NCBI GenBank assembly: GCA_013816585.1 | Contig: JACDEE010000014.1 | Location: 1 to 64,000, forward strand | Direction of reading: 5' to 3' | DNA from: Sphingosinicella sp. | GTDB taxonomy: Bacteria; Pseudomonadota; Alphaproteobacteria; Sphingomonadales; Sphingomonadaceae | Length of the DNA: 64,000 bases | Part shown: positions 29,328-39,169 of the stretch, in pieces | Position numbering within the stretch: the stretch's first letter is position 1 | How the letters are laid out: every line of letters starts with the position of its first letter | The notes under the pieces: model-generated | What the model saw: the letters and a program-made list of their open reading frames with translations, nothing else | Told to the model about the DNA's origin: nothing | The model's database searches: none | Translations under genes and position numbers: made by a program

Positions 29328-29948
29328 TTGTTGGCATTGATTCAAACCTTCGTCTTTTACCTGTTCGCTACTCTCGTCATCGCATCGGCTGCGATGACGA
29401 TCGTTGCGCGTAACCCGGTGCACAGCGTGCTTTGGCTGATCCTCGCCTTCTTCAATGGCGCGGGCCTGATGTTGCTGCTCGGTGCCGAGTTCATCGCCCT
29501 GTTGCTGATCATCGTCTATGTCGGCGCCGTCGCGGTCCTCTTCCTGTTCGTCGTGATGATGCTGGACGTGGATTTCGCGGCGCTGCGGGCAGGTTTCGCT
29601 CGTTATCTTCCTTTCGGCACGCTGCTGGCGCTGGTTCTGCTCGCCGAGATCATCTTCGCTATCGCTGCGTGGAATATCGGCGGGATCGACAACGGGGTCC
29701 GTGCGGCGCCGACCGATACCAGCATCCCCAATATTCAGGCGCTGGGGACAATCCTGTTCACCCGCTACCTGTTCATTTTCGAGGCCGCCGGCCTTGTGCT
29801 GCTGGTCGCCATGATCGGCGCGATCGTGCTCACCCACCGGGTCAGGAGCGGCACCCGGCCGCAGAACGTCTCGCAGCAGATCCGCCGTCGTCCGCAGGAC
29901 GCCACCCGCAATGTCGACCAGCCTTCGGGGCAGGGAGTGCAATTGTGA
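29328..29948 (+). CDS. nuoJ: NADH-quinone oxidoreductase subunit J
   Basis: ND6-type membrane subunit, five helices, about 203-206 residues. The pi-bulge helix region GAEFIALLLIIVYVGAVAVL matches the family. No ATG lies in a usable position: the candidate starts are TTG at 29328, 29331 and 29337, and the last gives the usual MIQTFVFYLFAT opening. The choice between them is open. Weak initiation would fit the long hairpin just upstream. The C-terminal 40 residues are polar and poorly conserved. The stop overlaps a GTG that opens the mini-ORF relay to nuoK. Confidence 0.93.
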   Translation: MLALIQTFVFYLFATLVIASAAMTIVARNPVHSVLWLILAFFNGAGLMLLLGAEFIALLLIIVYVGAVAVLFLFVVMMLDVDFAALRAGFARYLPFGTLLALVLLAEIIFAIAAWNIGGIDNGVRAAPTDTSIPNIQALGTILFTRYLFIFEAAGLVLLVAMIGAIVLTHRVRSGTRPQNVSQQIRRRPQDATRNVDQPSGQGVQL

Positions 29949-29980
29949 TCGGCCATATTTCGAACGGATGCCGATCATGA
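29945..29980 (+). CDS. 11-codon mini-ORF, first relay step nuoJ to nuoK
   Basis: GTG at 29945 overlaps the nuoJ stop (GTGA) and encodes [11 protein letters not shown]. Its TGA overlaps the ATG of the second mini-ORF. It is the product of a tandem 32-base repeat and has no sign of function beyond coupling. Confidence 0.35.
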   Translation: MIGHISNGCRS

Positions 29981-30016
29981 TCGGGCACGTATCCGAGGGA
30001 CGCCGATCATGATCGG
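29946..30016 (+). repeat. Tandem 32-base repeat at the nuoJ-nuoK joint
   Basis: Two full units (29946-29977 and 29978-30009) and the first bases of a third share TGATCGG at the start and GCCGATCA at the end. The perfect 14-base palindrome CCGATCATGATCGG occurs at 29971-29984 and 30003-30016. Each unit shifts the frame by two and supplies a fresh ATGA or GTGA junction. Confidence 0.85.
29977..30012 (+). CDS. 11-codon mini-ORF, second relay step nuoJ to nuoK
   Basis: ATG at 29977 overlaps the previous mini-ORF stop and encodes [11 protein letters not shown], a near copy of its neighbour. Its TGA (30010-30012) overlaps the nuoK ATG at 30009. It is probably only a translational bridge. Confidence 0.35.
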   Translation: MIGHVSEGRRS

Positions 30017-30314
30017 CTTGGGCCATTATCTCGCGGTCGGCGCCGTCCTGTTCGTGATGGGTGTGTTCGGCATCTTCCTCAACCGGAAGAACGTCATCGT
30101 CATTCTGATGGCGATCGAGCTCATCCTATTGAGCGTGAACATCAACCTCGTCGCCTTTTCCGCCTATCTGGGTGACATGGTGGGGCAGGTCTTCGCCATG
30201 TTCGTACTGACCGTCGCGGCAGGCGAGGCCGCGATCGGGCTTGCCATTCTGGTCATCTATTTCCGCGGCCGCGGCACGATCGCGGTCGACGACATCAACC
30301 AGATGAAGGGCTGA
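30009..30314 (+). CDS. nuoK: NADH-quinone oxidoreductase subunit K
   Basis: ND4L-type subunit of the proton path, 101 residues, three membrane helices. The family glutamates are in [16 protein letters not shown] and [15 protein letters not shown]. Its start [12 protein letters not shown] shares its first three codons with the two repeated mini-ORFs just upstream, suggesting those arose by duplication of the nuoK start. It ends one base before the nuoL ATG. Confidence 0.97.
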   Translation: MIGLGHYLAVGAVLFVMGVFGIFLNRKNVIVILMAIELILLSVNINLVAFSAYLGDMVGQVFAMFVLTVAAGEAAIGLAILVIYFRGRGTIAVDDINQMKG

Positions 30315-30315
30315 T

Positions 30316-32370
30316 ATGAACGTCCAGCTCATCGTCTTCCTGCCTTTGCTGGCGGCCCTTGTCGCAGGGCTCGGCAATCGGCTGCTGGGGAACCTTCCCG
30401 CCAAGTTCATTACCACCGGCGCTCTATTCGCCTCGGCGGCGCTGAGCTGGCCGATCTTCCTCGGCTTCATGACCGGCGACATTTCGCCTTATGTGGTCAA
30501 CGTCTTGCCCTGGATCCGGTCGGGCAACATGATCGTGGACTGGTCGCTTCGGATCGATGCGCTGACCGCGGTCATGCTGGTCGTCGTCACCACCGTCTCC
30601 AGCCTCGTCCACCTCTATAGCTGGGGCTATATGGAAGAGGATCCGGACCAGCCGCGCTTCTTCGCTTATCTGTCGCTCTTCACCTTTGCCATGCTGATGC
30701 TGGTGACCGCCGACAATCTGGTCCAGATGTTCTTCGGCTGGGAAGGCGTCGGTCTCGCTTCCTATCTGCTGATCGGCTTCTGGTATAAAAAGCCGTCCGC
30801 CAACGCCGCTGCGATAAAGGCGTTCGTGGTGAACCGGGTGGGCGATTTCGGCTTCAGCCTCGGTATTTTCGGCACCTTTTTGGTGTTCGGAACCGTCTCC
30901 ATCCCCGCCATTCTCGAGGCCGCTCCAGGAATGGCCGGATCCACCATCGGGTTCCTGGGCATGCGGGCCGATACAATGACCTTGCTCTGCATCCTGCTAT
31001 TCATCGGCGCGATGGGCAAGTCGGCGCAGCTTGGACTTCACACCTGGCTTCCGGACGCGATGGAGGGTCCGACGCCGGTTTCCGCGCTGATCCATGCCGC
31101 GACCATGGTGACCGCTGGTGTGTTCATGGTTTGCCGTCTGTCGCCCATGTTTGAAACGTCGGAGACGGCGCTGACGCTCGTCACCTTCGTCGGCGCCGCT
31201 ACCGCTTTGTTCGCCGCCACCGTCGGCACGGTGCAGAACGACATCAAGCGGGTGATCGCCTATTCGACCTGCTCTCAATTGGGCTACATGTTCTTCGCGG
31301 CCGGGGTCGGCGCCTATGGCGCGGCGATGTTCCACCTTTTCACTCATGCATTCTTCAAGGCATTGCTTTTCCTCGGCGCCGGATCGGTGATCCATGCCAT
31401 GCACCACGAACAGGACATGCGTTATTACGGTGCCCTCCGGCGCGAAATCCCGTTGACCTTCTGGGCGATGCTGGCCGGTACTTTGGCCATTACCGGCGTC
31501 GGCATCATTCAAATTGCCGGCTTTTCAGGATTCGGTCTCGCTGGCTTCTATTCGAAGGACGCAATCATCGAGAGCGCCTATGCGTCGGGCAGCAATGCGG
31601 GCGGCATCGCCTTCATGGTCGGTATCGTCGCCGCCTTGCTGACCAGCTTCTACAGCTGGCGCCTGATGTTCCTGACCTTCTGGGGCAAGCCGCGCTGGGC
31701 CGCGTCCGAGCATATCCAGCACGCTTTGCACGACAATCATCATGATCGCCCGGCCGACGAGCATGGCGACAGCTCTCACGCCAAGGTCCATGCTCCCGAA
31801 GGCACCGGCGGCTATCATCCGCACGAAAGCCCCTGGACGATGCTCGTGCCGTTGGGCGTGCTTTCGATTGGCGCGATTTTCGCCGGGTTCCTGTTTCACG
31901 GGCCGTTCATCGATGCGCATGAAGGCGCTGCCTTCTGGATGGGGAGCCTCGCCTTCGACGAGCATCTGATGGAGGAAATCCATCATGTGCCGCTCTGGGT
32001 GAAATTGCTTCCCGGCATTGTGATGATCATCGGATTCCTGATCGCATTGCAGGCCTATATCCGCAACACGACGATCCCGGCGCGCTTCGTCGGCCAGTTT
32101 GGAGTGTTGCACCGCTTCTTGTTGAACAAATGGTATTTCGACGAAATCTACCATGTTCTGCTCGTGCGCCCTTCATTCTGGTTCGGCCGCTTGTTCTGGA
32201 AACGCGGTGATGAGGGCACGATCGACCGCTTCGGCCCCAACGGCGCGGCGGCCCTGATCAGGGGCGGCAACGTCCTCACCGCCCGGCTTCAGTCCGGCTA
32301 TCTTTACACTTATGCATTGGTGATGCTGCTCGGCCTCGCCGCGGCAGCGACCTGGGCCATGGCGCGATGA
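30316..32370 (+). CDS. nuoL: NADH-quinone oxidoreductase subunit L
   Basis: Antiporter-like, distal membrane-arm subunit ND5-type, 684 residues, about 16 helices including the C-terminal lateral helix. The proton-path motifs [39 protein letters not shown] and [11 protein letters not shown] are present. A His-rich segment ([17 protein letters not shown]) near residues 472-490 is longer than the family core and faces solvent. The stop overlaps nuoM (ATGA). Confidence 0.97.
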   Translation: MNVQLIVFLPLLAALVAGLGNRLLGNLPAKFITTGALFASAALSWPIFLGFMTGDISPYVVNVLPWIRSGNMIVDWSLRIDALTAVMLVVVTTVSSLVHLYSWGYMEEDPDQPRFFAYLSLFTFAMLMLVTADNLVQMFFGWEGVGLASYLLIGFWYKKPSANAAAIKAFVVNRVGDFGFSLGIFGTFLVFGTVSIPAILEAAPGMAGSTIGFLGMRADTMTLLCILLFIGAMGKSAQLGLHTWLPDAMEGPTPVSALIHAATMVTAGVFMVCRLSPMFETSETALTLVTFVGAATALFAATVGTVQNDIKRVIAYSTCSQLGYMFFAAGVGAYGAAMFHLFTHAFFKALLFLGAGSVIHAMHHEQDMRYYGALRREIPLTFWAMLAGTLAITGVGIIQIAGFSGFGLAGFYSKDAIIESAYASGSNAGGIAFMVGIVAALLTSFYSWRLMFLTFWGKPRWAASEHIQHALHDNHHDRPADEHGDSSHAKVHAPEGTGGYHPHESPWTMLVPLGVLSIGAIFAGFLFHGPFIDAHEGAAFWMGSLAFDEHLMEEIHHVPLWVKLLPGIVMIIGFLIALQAYIRNTTIPARFVGQFGVLHRFLLNKWYFDEIYHVLLVRPSFWFGRLFWKRGDEGTIDRFGPNGAAALIRGGNVLTARLQSGYLYTYALVMLLGLAAAATWAMAR

Positions 32371-33905
32371 ATTCCCTCGGCTTTCCAATCCTCAGCCTGA
32401 TGCTGGCGGTGCCCTTCGTCGCCGGCCTCGCCTGTCTGTTCTCGAGCGCCAATGGAGCGCGATGGATCGCACTGTTGGCGACGTTCGCCAATCTCGCGCT
32501 CGGTATCTTTTTATGGGACGCCTACCAGATTGGTGGACCGCAATGGCAATTCGTCGAGCGGGCCGAGATTTTCGGGCCCTTTGCCTGGGCGCTCGGCATC
32601 GATGGGATCGCCTTGATGCTGATCCTGCTCTCGGTCTTTCTGATGCCGGTCTGCATCGCGGCCTCATGGACGGCCATAGATCGCCGCGTGCCCGAATATA
32701 TGGCGAGCTTCCTGCTGATGGAGACGCTGATGGTCGGCGTCTTCGTCGCGCAGGATCTCTACCTTTTCTACCTGTTCTTCGAGGCGGGTCTGATCCCGAT
32801 GTATCTGATCATCGGCATCTGGGGCGGCGCCAACCGTATTTATGCCAGCTACAAATTCTTCCTCTACACCTTGCTCGGTTCGGTGCTGATGCTGATCGCC
32901 ATGCTGTGGATGGTGAATGTCGCCGGCACCGCCGACATCCCCACCTTGATGGCCTATGATTTTCCGCCGGACGCGCAGACCTGGCTGTTCCTCGCCTTCT
33001 TCGCCTCCTTTGCGGTCAAGATGCCGATGTGGCCGGTCCATACCTGGCTTCCCGATGCGCACGTCCAGGCGCCCACCGCCGGTTCCGTGATCCTTGCCGG
33101 CGTGCTCCTGAAGATGGGCGGATACGGCTTCATCCGCTTCTCGCTTCCGATGTTCCCCGAAGCTTCGGCGCAGCTTTTCTGGCTGGTCATGGGCCTCAGC
33201 CTCGTCGCCATTGTCTACACTTCGCTGGTGGCACTGGTGCAGCAGGACATGAAGAAACTGATCGCTTATTCGTCCGTGGCTCATATGGCGTTCGTCACGA
33301 TCGGCCTGTTCGCCTTCAACCGGCAGGGGCTTGAGGGCGCCTTGATCGTCATGCTCAGCCACGGCCTCGTTTCCGGCGCGCTGTTCCTTTGCGTCGGCGT
33401 CATTTACGACCGGCTGCACACGCGCGAGATCGACCGCTATGGGGGTCTGGCGACCAACATGCCCGGTTATGCGATCCTGTTCATGCTTTTCACCATGGCG
33501 TCGGTGGGTCTTCCAGGGACAAGCGGCTTCGTCGGCGAGTTCCTGAGCCTAGTCGGCGCCTATGAGGCGAATAGTTTCGTCGCCGCAATTGCCACGACCG
33601 GCATCATCTTGGGCGCGGCCTATATGCTCTACCTCTATTGGCGCGTCGTTTATGGGGTTCAGCGCAATGCGGATGCTGCGGCCATGCCCGATCTTAATCG
33701 GCGCGAAATGGCCATCCTCGCCCCGATCGCGGCCGTCGTGCTGTGGATGGGCGTCTATCCCGAAAGCTTCCTTGCCCCGATGAGCAACGATGTTGGTCTA
33801 TTGCTTGCCCGGATCGAACGGGCGGCGCCTTCCAGCGATTCACAGCTGGCCCGGACAGCCGCGCCTGCAACGCCTGCCGACGCGGAACATGGGAGCGCGC
33901 ATTGA
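32367..33905 (+). CDS. nuoM: NADH-quinone oxidoreductase subunit M
   Basis: Antiporter-like subunit ND4-type, 512 residues, about 14 helices. Key proton-path segments are [18 protein letters not shown] (glutamate), [20 protein letters not shown] (lysine) and LLKMGGYG. The last 25 residues form an Ala/Thr-rich polar tail. The terminal TGA shares one base with the nuoN ATG (TGATG). Confidence 0.97.
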   Translation: MNSLGFPILSLMLAVPFVAGLACLFSSANGARWIALLATFANLALGIFLWDAYQIGGPQWQFVERAEIFGPFAWALGIDGIALMLILLSVFLMPVCIAASWTAIDRRVPEYMASFLLMETLMVGVFVAQDLYLFYLFFEAGLIPMYLIIGIWGGANRIYASYKFFLYTLLGSVLMLIAMLWMVNVAGTADIPTLMAYDFPPDAQTWLFLAFFASFAVKMPMWPVHTWLPDAHVQAPTAGSVILAGVLLKMGGYGFIRFSLPMFPEASAQLFWLVMGLSLVAIVYTSLVALVQQDMKKLIAYSSVAHMAFVTIGLFAFNRQGLEGALIVMLSHGLVSGALFLCVGVIYDRLHTREIDRYGGLATNMPGYAILFMLFTMASVGLPGTSGFVGEFLSLVGAYEANSFVAAIATTGIILGAAYMLYLYWRVVYGVQRNADAAAMPDLNRREMAILAPIAAVVLWMGVYPESFLAPMSNDVGLLLARIERAAPSSDSQLARTAAPATPADAEHGSAH

Positions 33906-35338
33906 TGGGCTATTCGCTGCAACTCACGCTTCCGGAGCTGATTCTCAGCGGCGCTTCCCTGATCCTGCTGATGATCACCGCCTTTGCGGGCGATCGTTCT
34001 GGCCGGCTCGTCACCTGGCTTGCAGTCCTGGCGTTTGTCGTTGCCGGGTTCGTCATCCCCGGGGTGACGGATGTCGGCGCCACGGCCTTTGACGGCCTCT
34101 TCATCGCCGACAGCTTTGCCGCTTTCTCGAAGATACTTATCTACGTTTCGGCCGCTGCGGCGATGCTGGGCGCCATGGGTTGGTTCGGCCGTGACCGCGA
34201 CTATCGCGCCGAATATCCGGTGCTGATTCTCCTGTCAGCAATCGGCATGGGAATGATGGTCTCGGCCGGTGACCTCCTTACCCTCTATGTGGGCCTGGAG
34301 CTGCAGAGCCTGGCCGCTTATGTGCTCGCCTCTTTCCAGCGGCGCGACAATCGTTCCGCCGAGGCTGGTCTCAAATATTTCGTTCTCGGCGCCCTGGCCT
34401 CCGGCATCCTGCTCTACGGCGTTTCGCTGCTCTACGGCTTCACCGGAACGACTTTGTTTGCCGGAATAGCGCAGGGACTCAGCGAGGGCGTTTCGACCGG
34501 AGAATTGTTCGGCATCGTCTTCGTCCTGGCGGGGATAGCCTTCAAGGTCAGCGCCGTGCCGTTCCACATGTGGACCCCCGACGTCTATGAAGGCGCGCCG
34601 ACGCCGGTCACCGCCTTCTTCGCCAGCGCGCCGAAAGTGGCTGCGATGGCGATGCTCGCCCGCGTCTGCGTCGAGGCGATGGGCCCGGCCACCTTCGAAT
34701 GGCGCCAGATCGTCATCTTCATGGCGCTGGCCTCCACCATATTGGGCGGCGTTGCGGCGATCGGGCAGGCGAACATCAAGCGATTGCTCGCCTACAGCTC
34801 GATCAACAATGTAGGCTTCGCGCTTATTGGCCTCGCCGCCGGTACGCAGGCGGGCATCGCCTCGGTGCTGTTCTACATGGCGGTCTATGTCGTCATGACG
34901 CTCGGTTCCTTCTTCGTCGTCATGAAGATGCGCGACGAAGCAGGTCAGCCGGTCGAAACGATCGCGAGCCTGTCTGGCCTTTCGCGGACCCGGCCGGGCC
35001 TGGCCTTGGCCATGGCTTTGTTCATGTTCAGCCTTGCCGGCATTCCGCCATTGCTTGGCTTCTGGCCCAAATTCTTCGTGTTCGAAGCCGCGGTGCAGGC
35101 TGACCTCACCTGGCTGGCCGCGGTCGGTATCGCCACATCCGTGATCGGGGCTTATTATTACATCAAGATCGTCAAGATCATGTATTTCGACGACCCAGCT
35201 CCGGCCTACGAACGAAGCGGTTTCGGCGTCGAAAGCGCGCTCATCCTGCTGTCGGCCCTGTTCGTCTCCCCGCTCGGCTATTTCCTGATCGGTCCTCTCA
35301 GCCAGGTGTCGCAAAATGCGGCGGGGGCTCTCTTCTGA
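33905..35338 (+). CDS. nuoN: NADH-quinone oxidoreductase subunit N
   Basis: Antiporter-like subunit ND2-type, 477 residues, last gene of complex I. Visible are YVGLELQSLAAYVLASFQR, GIAFKVSAVPFHMWTPDVYEGAPTP and IKRLLAYSSINNVGFALIG. The ATG at 33905 follows directly on nuoM. Its stop TGA is embedded in CTGATC, from which birA seems to start, so biotin ligase is the fifteenth recognised-family gene in this message. Confidence 0.97.
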   Translation: MGYSLQLTLPELILSGASLILLMITAFAGDRSGRLVTWLAVLAFVVAGFVIPGVTDVGATAFDGLFIADSFAAFSKILIYVSAAAAMLGAMGWFGRDRDYRAEYPVLILLSAIGMGMMVSAGDLLTLYVGLELQSLAAYVLASFQRRDNRSAEAGLKYFVLGALASGILLYGVSLLYGFTGTTLFAGIAQGLSEGVSTGELFGIVFVLAGIAFKVSAVPFHMWTPDVYEGAPTPVTAFFASAPKVAAMAMLARVCVEAMGPATFEWRQIVIFMALASTILGGVAAIGQANIKRLLAYSSINNVGFALIGLAAGTQAGIASVLFYMAVYVVMTLGSFFVVMKMRDEAGQPVETIASLSGLSRTRPGLALAMALFMFSLAGIPPLLGFWPKFFVFEAAVQADLTWLAAVGIATSVIGAYYYIKIVKIMYFDDPAPAYERSGFGVESALILLSALFVSPLGYFLIGPLSQVSQNAAGALF

Positions 35339-36024
35339 TCCGCTTTGTCGAAGAGACCGGTTCAACCAATGATGATTTAACGGCGTTGGCGCGCGACGGC
35401 GCGGCCGAAGGCCTTTGGCTTCGCGCCGAACGCCAGACCGGCGGCCGGGGCCGACAGGGCAGGGGCTGGCATTCGCCCCCCGGCAATCTTTACGCGAGCA
35501 CGCTCGTGCGGCTGAGGCCGGGTGACCCGCCGCCGCCAACATTGGCGCTGGTTGCCGCCGTCGCGCTGCACGAAGTGGTGCAGGCATTTGCTCCGGGCCA
35601 CGATGTAAGGATCAAATGGCCCAACGACCTGCTTGTCGGCGGCGCGAAACTTAGCGGAATCCTTTTGGAGCGGGCCGAAGATGCGGTCGTCATCGGCTTT
35701 GGCGTCAATCTGGCGCGGCATCCCGAAGGGCTGGACCGCCCTGTCACCAGCCTCGCCGCGTTGATGGGGAGCGCTCCCGATGTGGACGCGTTCCTGGAAA
35801 CGCTGAGCCAAAGCTTTGCCCGCTGGCTCGGGATCTGGCGCTCGGAAGGAATTGCACCGATCCGCAAGAGCTGGATGCTGGCGGCGCATCCGCTCGGCAC
35901 CGCCCTGTCCACCGCGCAGGGAGATGGCCTGTTCGATGGTCTGGATGAGAACGGCGCCCTACGGCTTCGCTTGGCGGACGGCTCTGCGCGTGTCATTCAC
36001 GCGGGCGACGTGCTTCTGATCTGA
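35335..36024 (+). CDS. birA: Biotin--[acetyl-CoA-carboxylase] ligase
   Basis: Attaches biotin to carboxylase carrier protein, about 229 residues, catalytic domain only (no N-terminal repressor domain). Motifs are FVEETGSTNDDL, the biotinyl-AMP loop GGRGRQGRGWHSP, and IKWPNDLLVGGAKLSGIL. The conserved opening IRFVEETGSTND starts right at the nuoN stop and no ATG, GTG or TTG lies before it in frame. CTG at 35335, overlapping the nuoN TGA, is the best start. The next permitted start, a TTG at 35386, would remove the GSTND motif. Confidence 0.9.
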   Translation: MIRFVEETGSTNDDLTALARDGAAEGLWLRAERQTGGRGRQGRGWHSPPGNLYASTLVRLRPGDPPPPTLALVAAVALHEVVQAFAPGHDVRIKWPNDLLVGGAKLSGILLERAEDAVVIGFGVNLARHPEGLDRPVTSLAALMGSAPDVDAFLETLSQSFARWLGIWRSEGIAPIRKSWMLAAHPLGTALSTAQGDGLFDGLDENGALRLRLADGSARVIHAGDVLLI

Positions 36025-36038
36025 ACGGGGACGAAGAA

Positions 36039-36371
36039 TTGAAATTGCCGACCTCCACCTTCGAGAGTGTTTCATGGATGGACGAGCCTGCAGTCGAACA
36101 TAGTGGGGCCACGGGGAAGGCAATCTGGCGCACCAGAATGGTCGGCGAAATGCGGGTCCGCCTGGTGGAATATTCGCCCGGCTATCTGGCCGATCATTGG
36201 TGCGACCGGGGCCACGTCCTGTTCGTGATTGAGGGCGAACTGGACAGTGAGTTGAAGGACGGACGCACATTTCACCTGAAGCCCGGTATGAGCTACCATG
36301 TTTCGGACAATGGCGACCCGGCGCATCGCTCCTCGACTTCTGTCGGCGCGCGTCTGTTCATCGTCGACTGA
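36039..36371 (+). CDS. DHCW-motif cupin protein
   Basis: A 110-residue single cupin. The distinctive LADHWCDRGHVLFVIEGEL stretch is the DHCW-type variant and is followed by GRTFHLKPGMSYHVSDN. It probably binds a metal through histidines, but no substrate is known. Start codon TTG at 36039; the first in-frame ATG would cut 13 residues before the fold, so the TTG is favoured. It sits between birA and coaX in a run of same-strand genes. Confidence 0.8.
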   Translation: MKLPTSTFESVSWMDEPAVEHSGATGKAIWRTRMVGEMRVRLVEYSPGYLADHWCDRGHVLFVIEGELDSELKDGRTFHLKPGMSYHVSDNGDPAHRSSTSVGARLFIVD

Positions 36372-36383
36372 TCGGGAAAAAAT

Positions 36384-37166
36384 ATGCTGCTCGCCATCGA
36401 CGCTGGAAACACCAACCTGGTCTTCGCCTTGCTCGAAGGGCGCGAGATCAAGGCGCGTTGGCGGATCGCAACGGATCCCCGCCGCACCGCCGATGAATAT
36501 GCGGTCTGGCTGCACCAGCTTCTCCAATTGCAGGGGCTGGGCCGGGATGCGGTCGATGCCGTGATAATCGGGACCGTCGTTCCCCGCGCGCTACATAATC
36601 TCCAGGTGCTGGCGAGCAAGTATTTCGGTGTGGAAGCTCTGGTCGCCGGCCAGGATGGTGCGGAATACGGGATCGAGCTGGACGTTGTGGAGCCCAAGAC
36701 AGTGGGGGCGGATAGGGCGCTCAACGCGATCGCTGTCCACGCGCTGCATCCAGGCGATGTGATCGTTATCGATTTCGGTACCGCGACCACCTTCGACGTC
36801 GTCGATTTTTCAGGCGCCTATAAAGGCGGCATCATCGCACCCGGTATCAACCTTTCGCTGGATGCCCTGGTCAGCGCCGCCGCCAAATTGCCGCGCATCG
36901 CGATTGAAGCGCCCCGCGGCAAGAGCTTCATTGGACGGACCACCGAAGATCAGATGCAGATCGGCATCTTCTGGGGCTATGTGACCATGATCGAGGGGCT
37001 GGTGGCGCGGATGCGGGCGGAAATCGGCCGTCCGGTGAAGGTGGTTTCCACCGGAGGCCTTGCGATCTTGCTGAACGACCACACATCGGTGTTCGACGCG
37101 ATCGAGCCGGATCTTACCATCACCGGCCTCGGTTTGCTGTACGAGCGATGCCGGGCCGCTGCCTGA
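36384..37166 (+). CDS. coaX: Type III pantothenate kinase
   Basis: First step of coenzyme A synthesis, ATP-dependent (the type III enzyme resists CoA feedback), 260 residues. ASKHA-fold phosphate loops [18 protein letters not shown] and [14 protein letters not shown] are intact, with [13 protein letters not shown] carrying the catalytic aspartate and [15 protein letters not shown] following. The start is ATG at 36384. Linkage nuo-birA-coaX-rnj is conserved in many alphaproteobacteria. Confidence 0.95.
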   Translation: MLLAIDAGNTNLVFALLEGREIKARWRIATDPRRTADEYAVWLHQLLQLQGLGRDAVDAVIIGTVVPRALHNLQVLASKYFGVEALVAGQDGAEYGIELDVVEPKTVGADRALNAIAVHALHPGDVIVIDFGTATTFDVVDFSGAYKGGIIAPGINLSLDALVSAAAKLPRIAIEAPRGKSFIGRTTEDQMQIGIFWGYVTMIEGLVARMRAEIGRPVKVVSTGGLAILLNDHTSVFDAIEPDLTITGLGLLYERCRAAA

Positions 37167-37254
37167 TCTATCGGCGCGCCGCGAACTCCGGCTCGTTCGG
37201 AACTCAAAACAAGCTTCCCGCTTTCGCCGGGATGACGATATTGGAACCCACTTT

Positions 37255-38892
37255 ATGAAACCCGGCAAAGAACTTCTCTTCCTCGCGCTTGGCGGCTCGG
37301 GCGAGATTGGCATGAACGTCAATCTCTACGGCTGCGACGGCAAATGGGTGATGGTGGACCTGGGCATCACCTTCGCCGATCCGGCCTATCCGGGCGTCGA
37401 CCTGATCCTTCCCGATCTGGCCTTTATCGAGGAGCGAAAGAAAGACCTGCTGGGCATTGTCCTCACCCACGGTCATGAGGATCATATCGGCGCGATACCC
37501 TATCTCGCGGCGGACCTTGGCGTGCCCCTATATGCCACGCCCTTCACAGCCGGGCTGATCGCCGGAAAGCTGGAGGAAGAAGGCCTGCTGAACCAGGTCC
37601 AGCTCAATATCATCGATCTTGGGGGCGACTTCCAATTGGGTCCGTTCGGTTTCCGCTATATCCCGCTTGCTCATTCGATCCCCGAAGGCAACGCGCTGCT
37701 GATCGATACGCCTTACGGCAAGATATTCCATACCGGCGACTGGAAGCTGGACGATGCGCCCCAGCTCGGCGACCCGGCCACCGCGGCCCAGTTGAGCGCG
37801 ATCGGCGACAAAGGCATCCTCGCCTTGGTCTGCGATTCCACCAACGTCTTCAATGAAGAGGCCTCCGGCTCGGAAGCGACCGTGCGGGTGGGTCTGGACA
37901 AGGTGATCGGCGAAGCCACGGGCCGCGTACTCGTCACCACCTTTGCCTCCAACGCCGCGCGCCTGAAGACTTTGGGTCAGGTCGCCCGCGACACCGGCCG
38001 CACGGTCTGTGTGGCGGGAAGATCGCTCGACCGAATCCTGCGCGTCGCCAAGAGCGTCGGCTATCTGACCGATTTTCCCGAGACGGTGGATTTCGAAACC
38101 GCGATGAAGCTGCCCCGCCGGGATGTGATGATCATCGCCACCGGCGGCCAGGGCGAAAGTCGCGCGGCGCTCGCCCGGATCGCCTTCGACAGCCACAAGC
38201 TGAAGATCACGGAGGGCGATCTGGTCGTTTTCTCGTCCAAGCAGATTCCCGGCAACGAAATTGCGATCGGCCGCATCCAGAATGAATTGGCATCCAAGGG
38301 AATCGAAATGGTCACCGATCGTCAGGCGGAGGTTCACGTATCGGGCCATCCGGGCCGCCCCGAACTGGCGTCCATGTATTCGTGGATCCGGCCGAAGATC
38401 ATCGTCCCGGTCCATGGCGAGATGCGGCACCTGGCGGAACATAAGCGCTTTGCCGAGCAGTGCCAGGTTCCGCGCGGGATCGTGCAGACCAATGGCGACC
38501 TCATCCGCCTGTCGCCGGAAGGCCCCAAATTGCTCGGACGAGAGCGGGTGGGCCGCCTTATTTTGGATGGCGACGTGATCCTCGCCGCCGACGGGTCGAC
38601 CATGAACGAGCGGCGCAAGCTTGCGAGCTTCGGAATCATCTCGGTCGCGGTGGCGCTGGATCGTGACGATCGGGTGCAGGGCGATATCCAGATCGGCCTG
38701 GAGGGGGTGCCGGTCGAAGAAGATCGCGACGCCTTCCTGGGCGAAGCGTGCGACGCCGCGGCTCAGGCCGCCCGAGGCCATCAGGGCAAGGAAGACAAAT
38801 TACGCGAAGCGGTGCGCCTCGCGGTTCGTCGCTGCGCCACCGAATGGACCGGCAAGAAACCGGTCGTCCACGTCCTCATCGTTCGCGTCTGA
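37255..38892 (+). CDS. rnj: Ribonuclease J
   Basis: Metallo-beta-lactamase/beta-CASP ribonuclease with 5'-3' exonuclease and endonuclease activity in RNA processing, 545 residues. The zinc motif THGHEDH places ligands at His72, His74, Asp76 and His77. Further family blocks are LAHSIPEGNALLID, HTGDWK, VSGHPGRPE and the C-terminal VPVHGEMRHL. The ATG at 37255 follows an 88-base gap containing a short REP-like palindrome. A DUF1467 gene follows four bases after the stop. Confidence 0.95.
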   Translation: MKPGKELLFLALGGSGEIGMNVNLYGCDGKWVMVDLGITFADPAYPGVDLILPDLAFIEERKKDLLGIVLTHGHEDHIGAIPYLAADLGVPLYATPFTAGLIAGKLEEEGLLNQVQLNIIDLGGDFQLGPFGFRYIPLAHSIPEGNALLIDTPYGKIFHTGDWKLDDAPQLGDPATAAQLSAIGDKGILALVCDSTNVFNEEASGSEATVRVGLDKVIGEATGRVLVTTFASNAARLKTLGQVARDTGRTVCVAGRSLDRILRVAKSVGYLTDFPETVDFETAMKLPRRDVMIIATGGQGESRAALARIAFDSHKLKITEGDLVVFSSKQIPGNEIAIGRIQNELASKGIEMVTDRQAEVHVSGHPGRPELASMYSWIRPKIIVPVHGEMRHLAEHKRFAEQCQVPRGIVQTNGDLIRLSPEGPKLLGRERVGRLILDGDVILAADGSTMNERRKLASFGIISVAVALDRDDRVQGDIQIGLEGVPVEEDRDAFLGEACDAAAQAARGHQGKEDKLREAVRLAVRRCATEWTGKKPVVHVLIVRV

Positions 38893-38896
38893 CGCC

Positions 38897-39169
38897 TTGA
38901 AGACCGGATCCATCCTGGCGATCTACGCCCTATTCTGGGTGATCAGCTTCTTCGTCATGCTGCCGATCGGCGTTCGCACCGACGAAGAAGCCGGGGTGGA
39001 ACGGATGCCCGGCCATGCCGACAGTTCACCGCACGGGTTCAGCTTCGGGCGCACGGCGCTTCGGGCTACTTTATTGTCGGTACCCTTGTTCGGCCTGTTC
39101 TACGCCAATTACGTCTATGGCTGGCTGGGCGTCGAAATATTCGACTGGGCCGCTCCGCCCCAAAACTAG
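38897..39169 (+). CDS. DUF1467 family small membrane protein
   Basis: A 90-residue membrane protein. Helix one is SILAIYALFWVISFFVML, then the highly conserved IGVRTDEEAG segment, then helix two ATLLSVPLFGLFYANYVYG. This is the DUF1467 layout in alphaproteobacteria, function unknown. Start taken as TTG at 38897, four bases after the rnj stop, because no ATG precedes the first helix; the ribosome site is poor, suggesting coupling to rnj. Its stop codon overlaps the stop of a convergent gene. Confidence 0.85.
   Translation: MKTGSILAIYALFWVISFFVMLPIGVRTDEEAGVERMPGHADSSPHGFSFGRTALRATLLSVPLFGLFYANYVYGWLGVEIFDWAAPPQN

Noticed and set aside
34235-35587. 450-codon minus-strand open frame over nuoN and birA
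   Set aside because: Low-complexity, Arg/Gly-rich translation opposite two certain genes.
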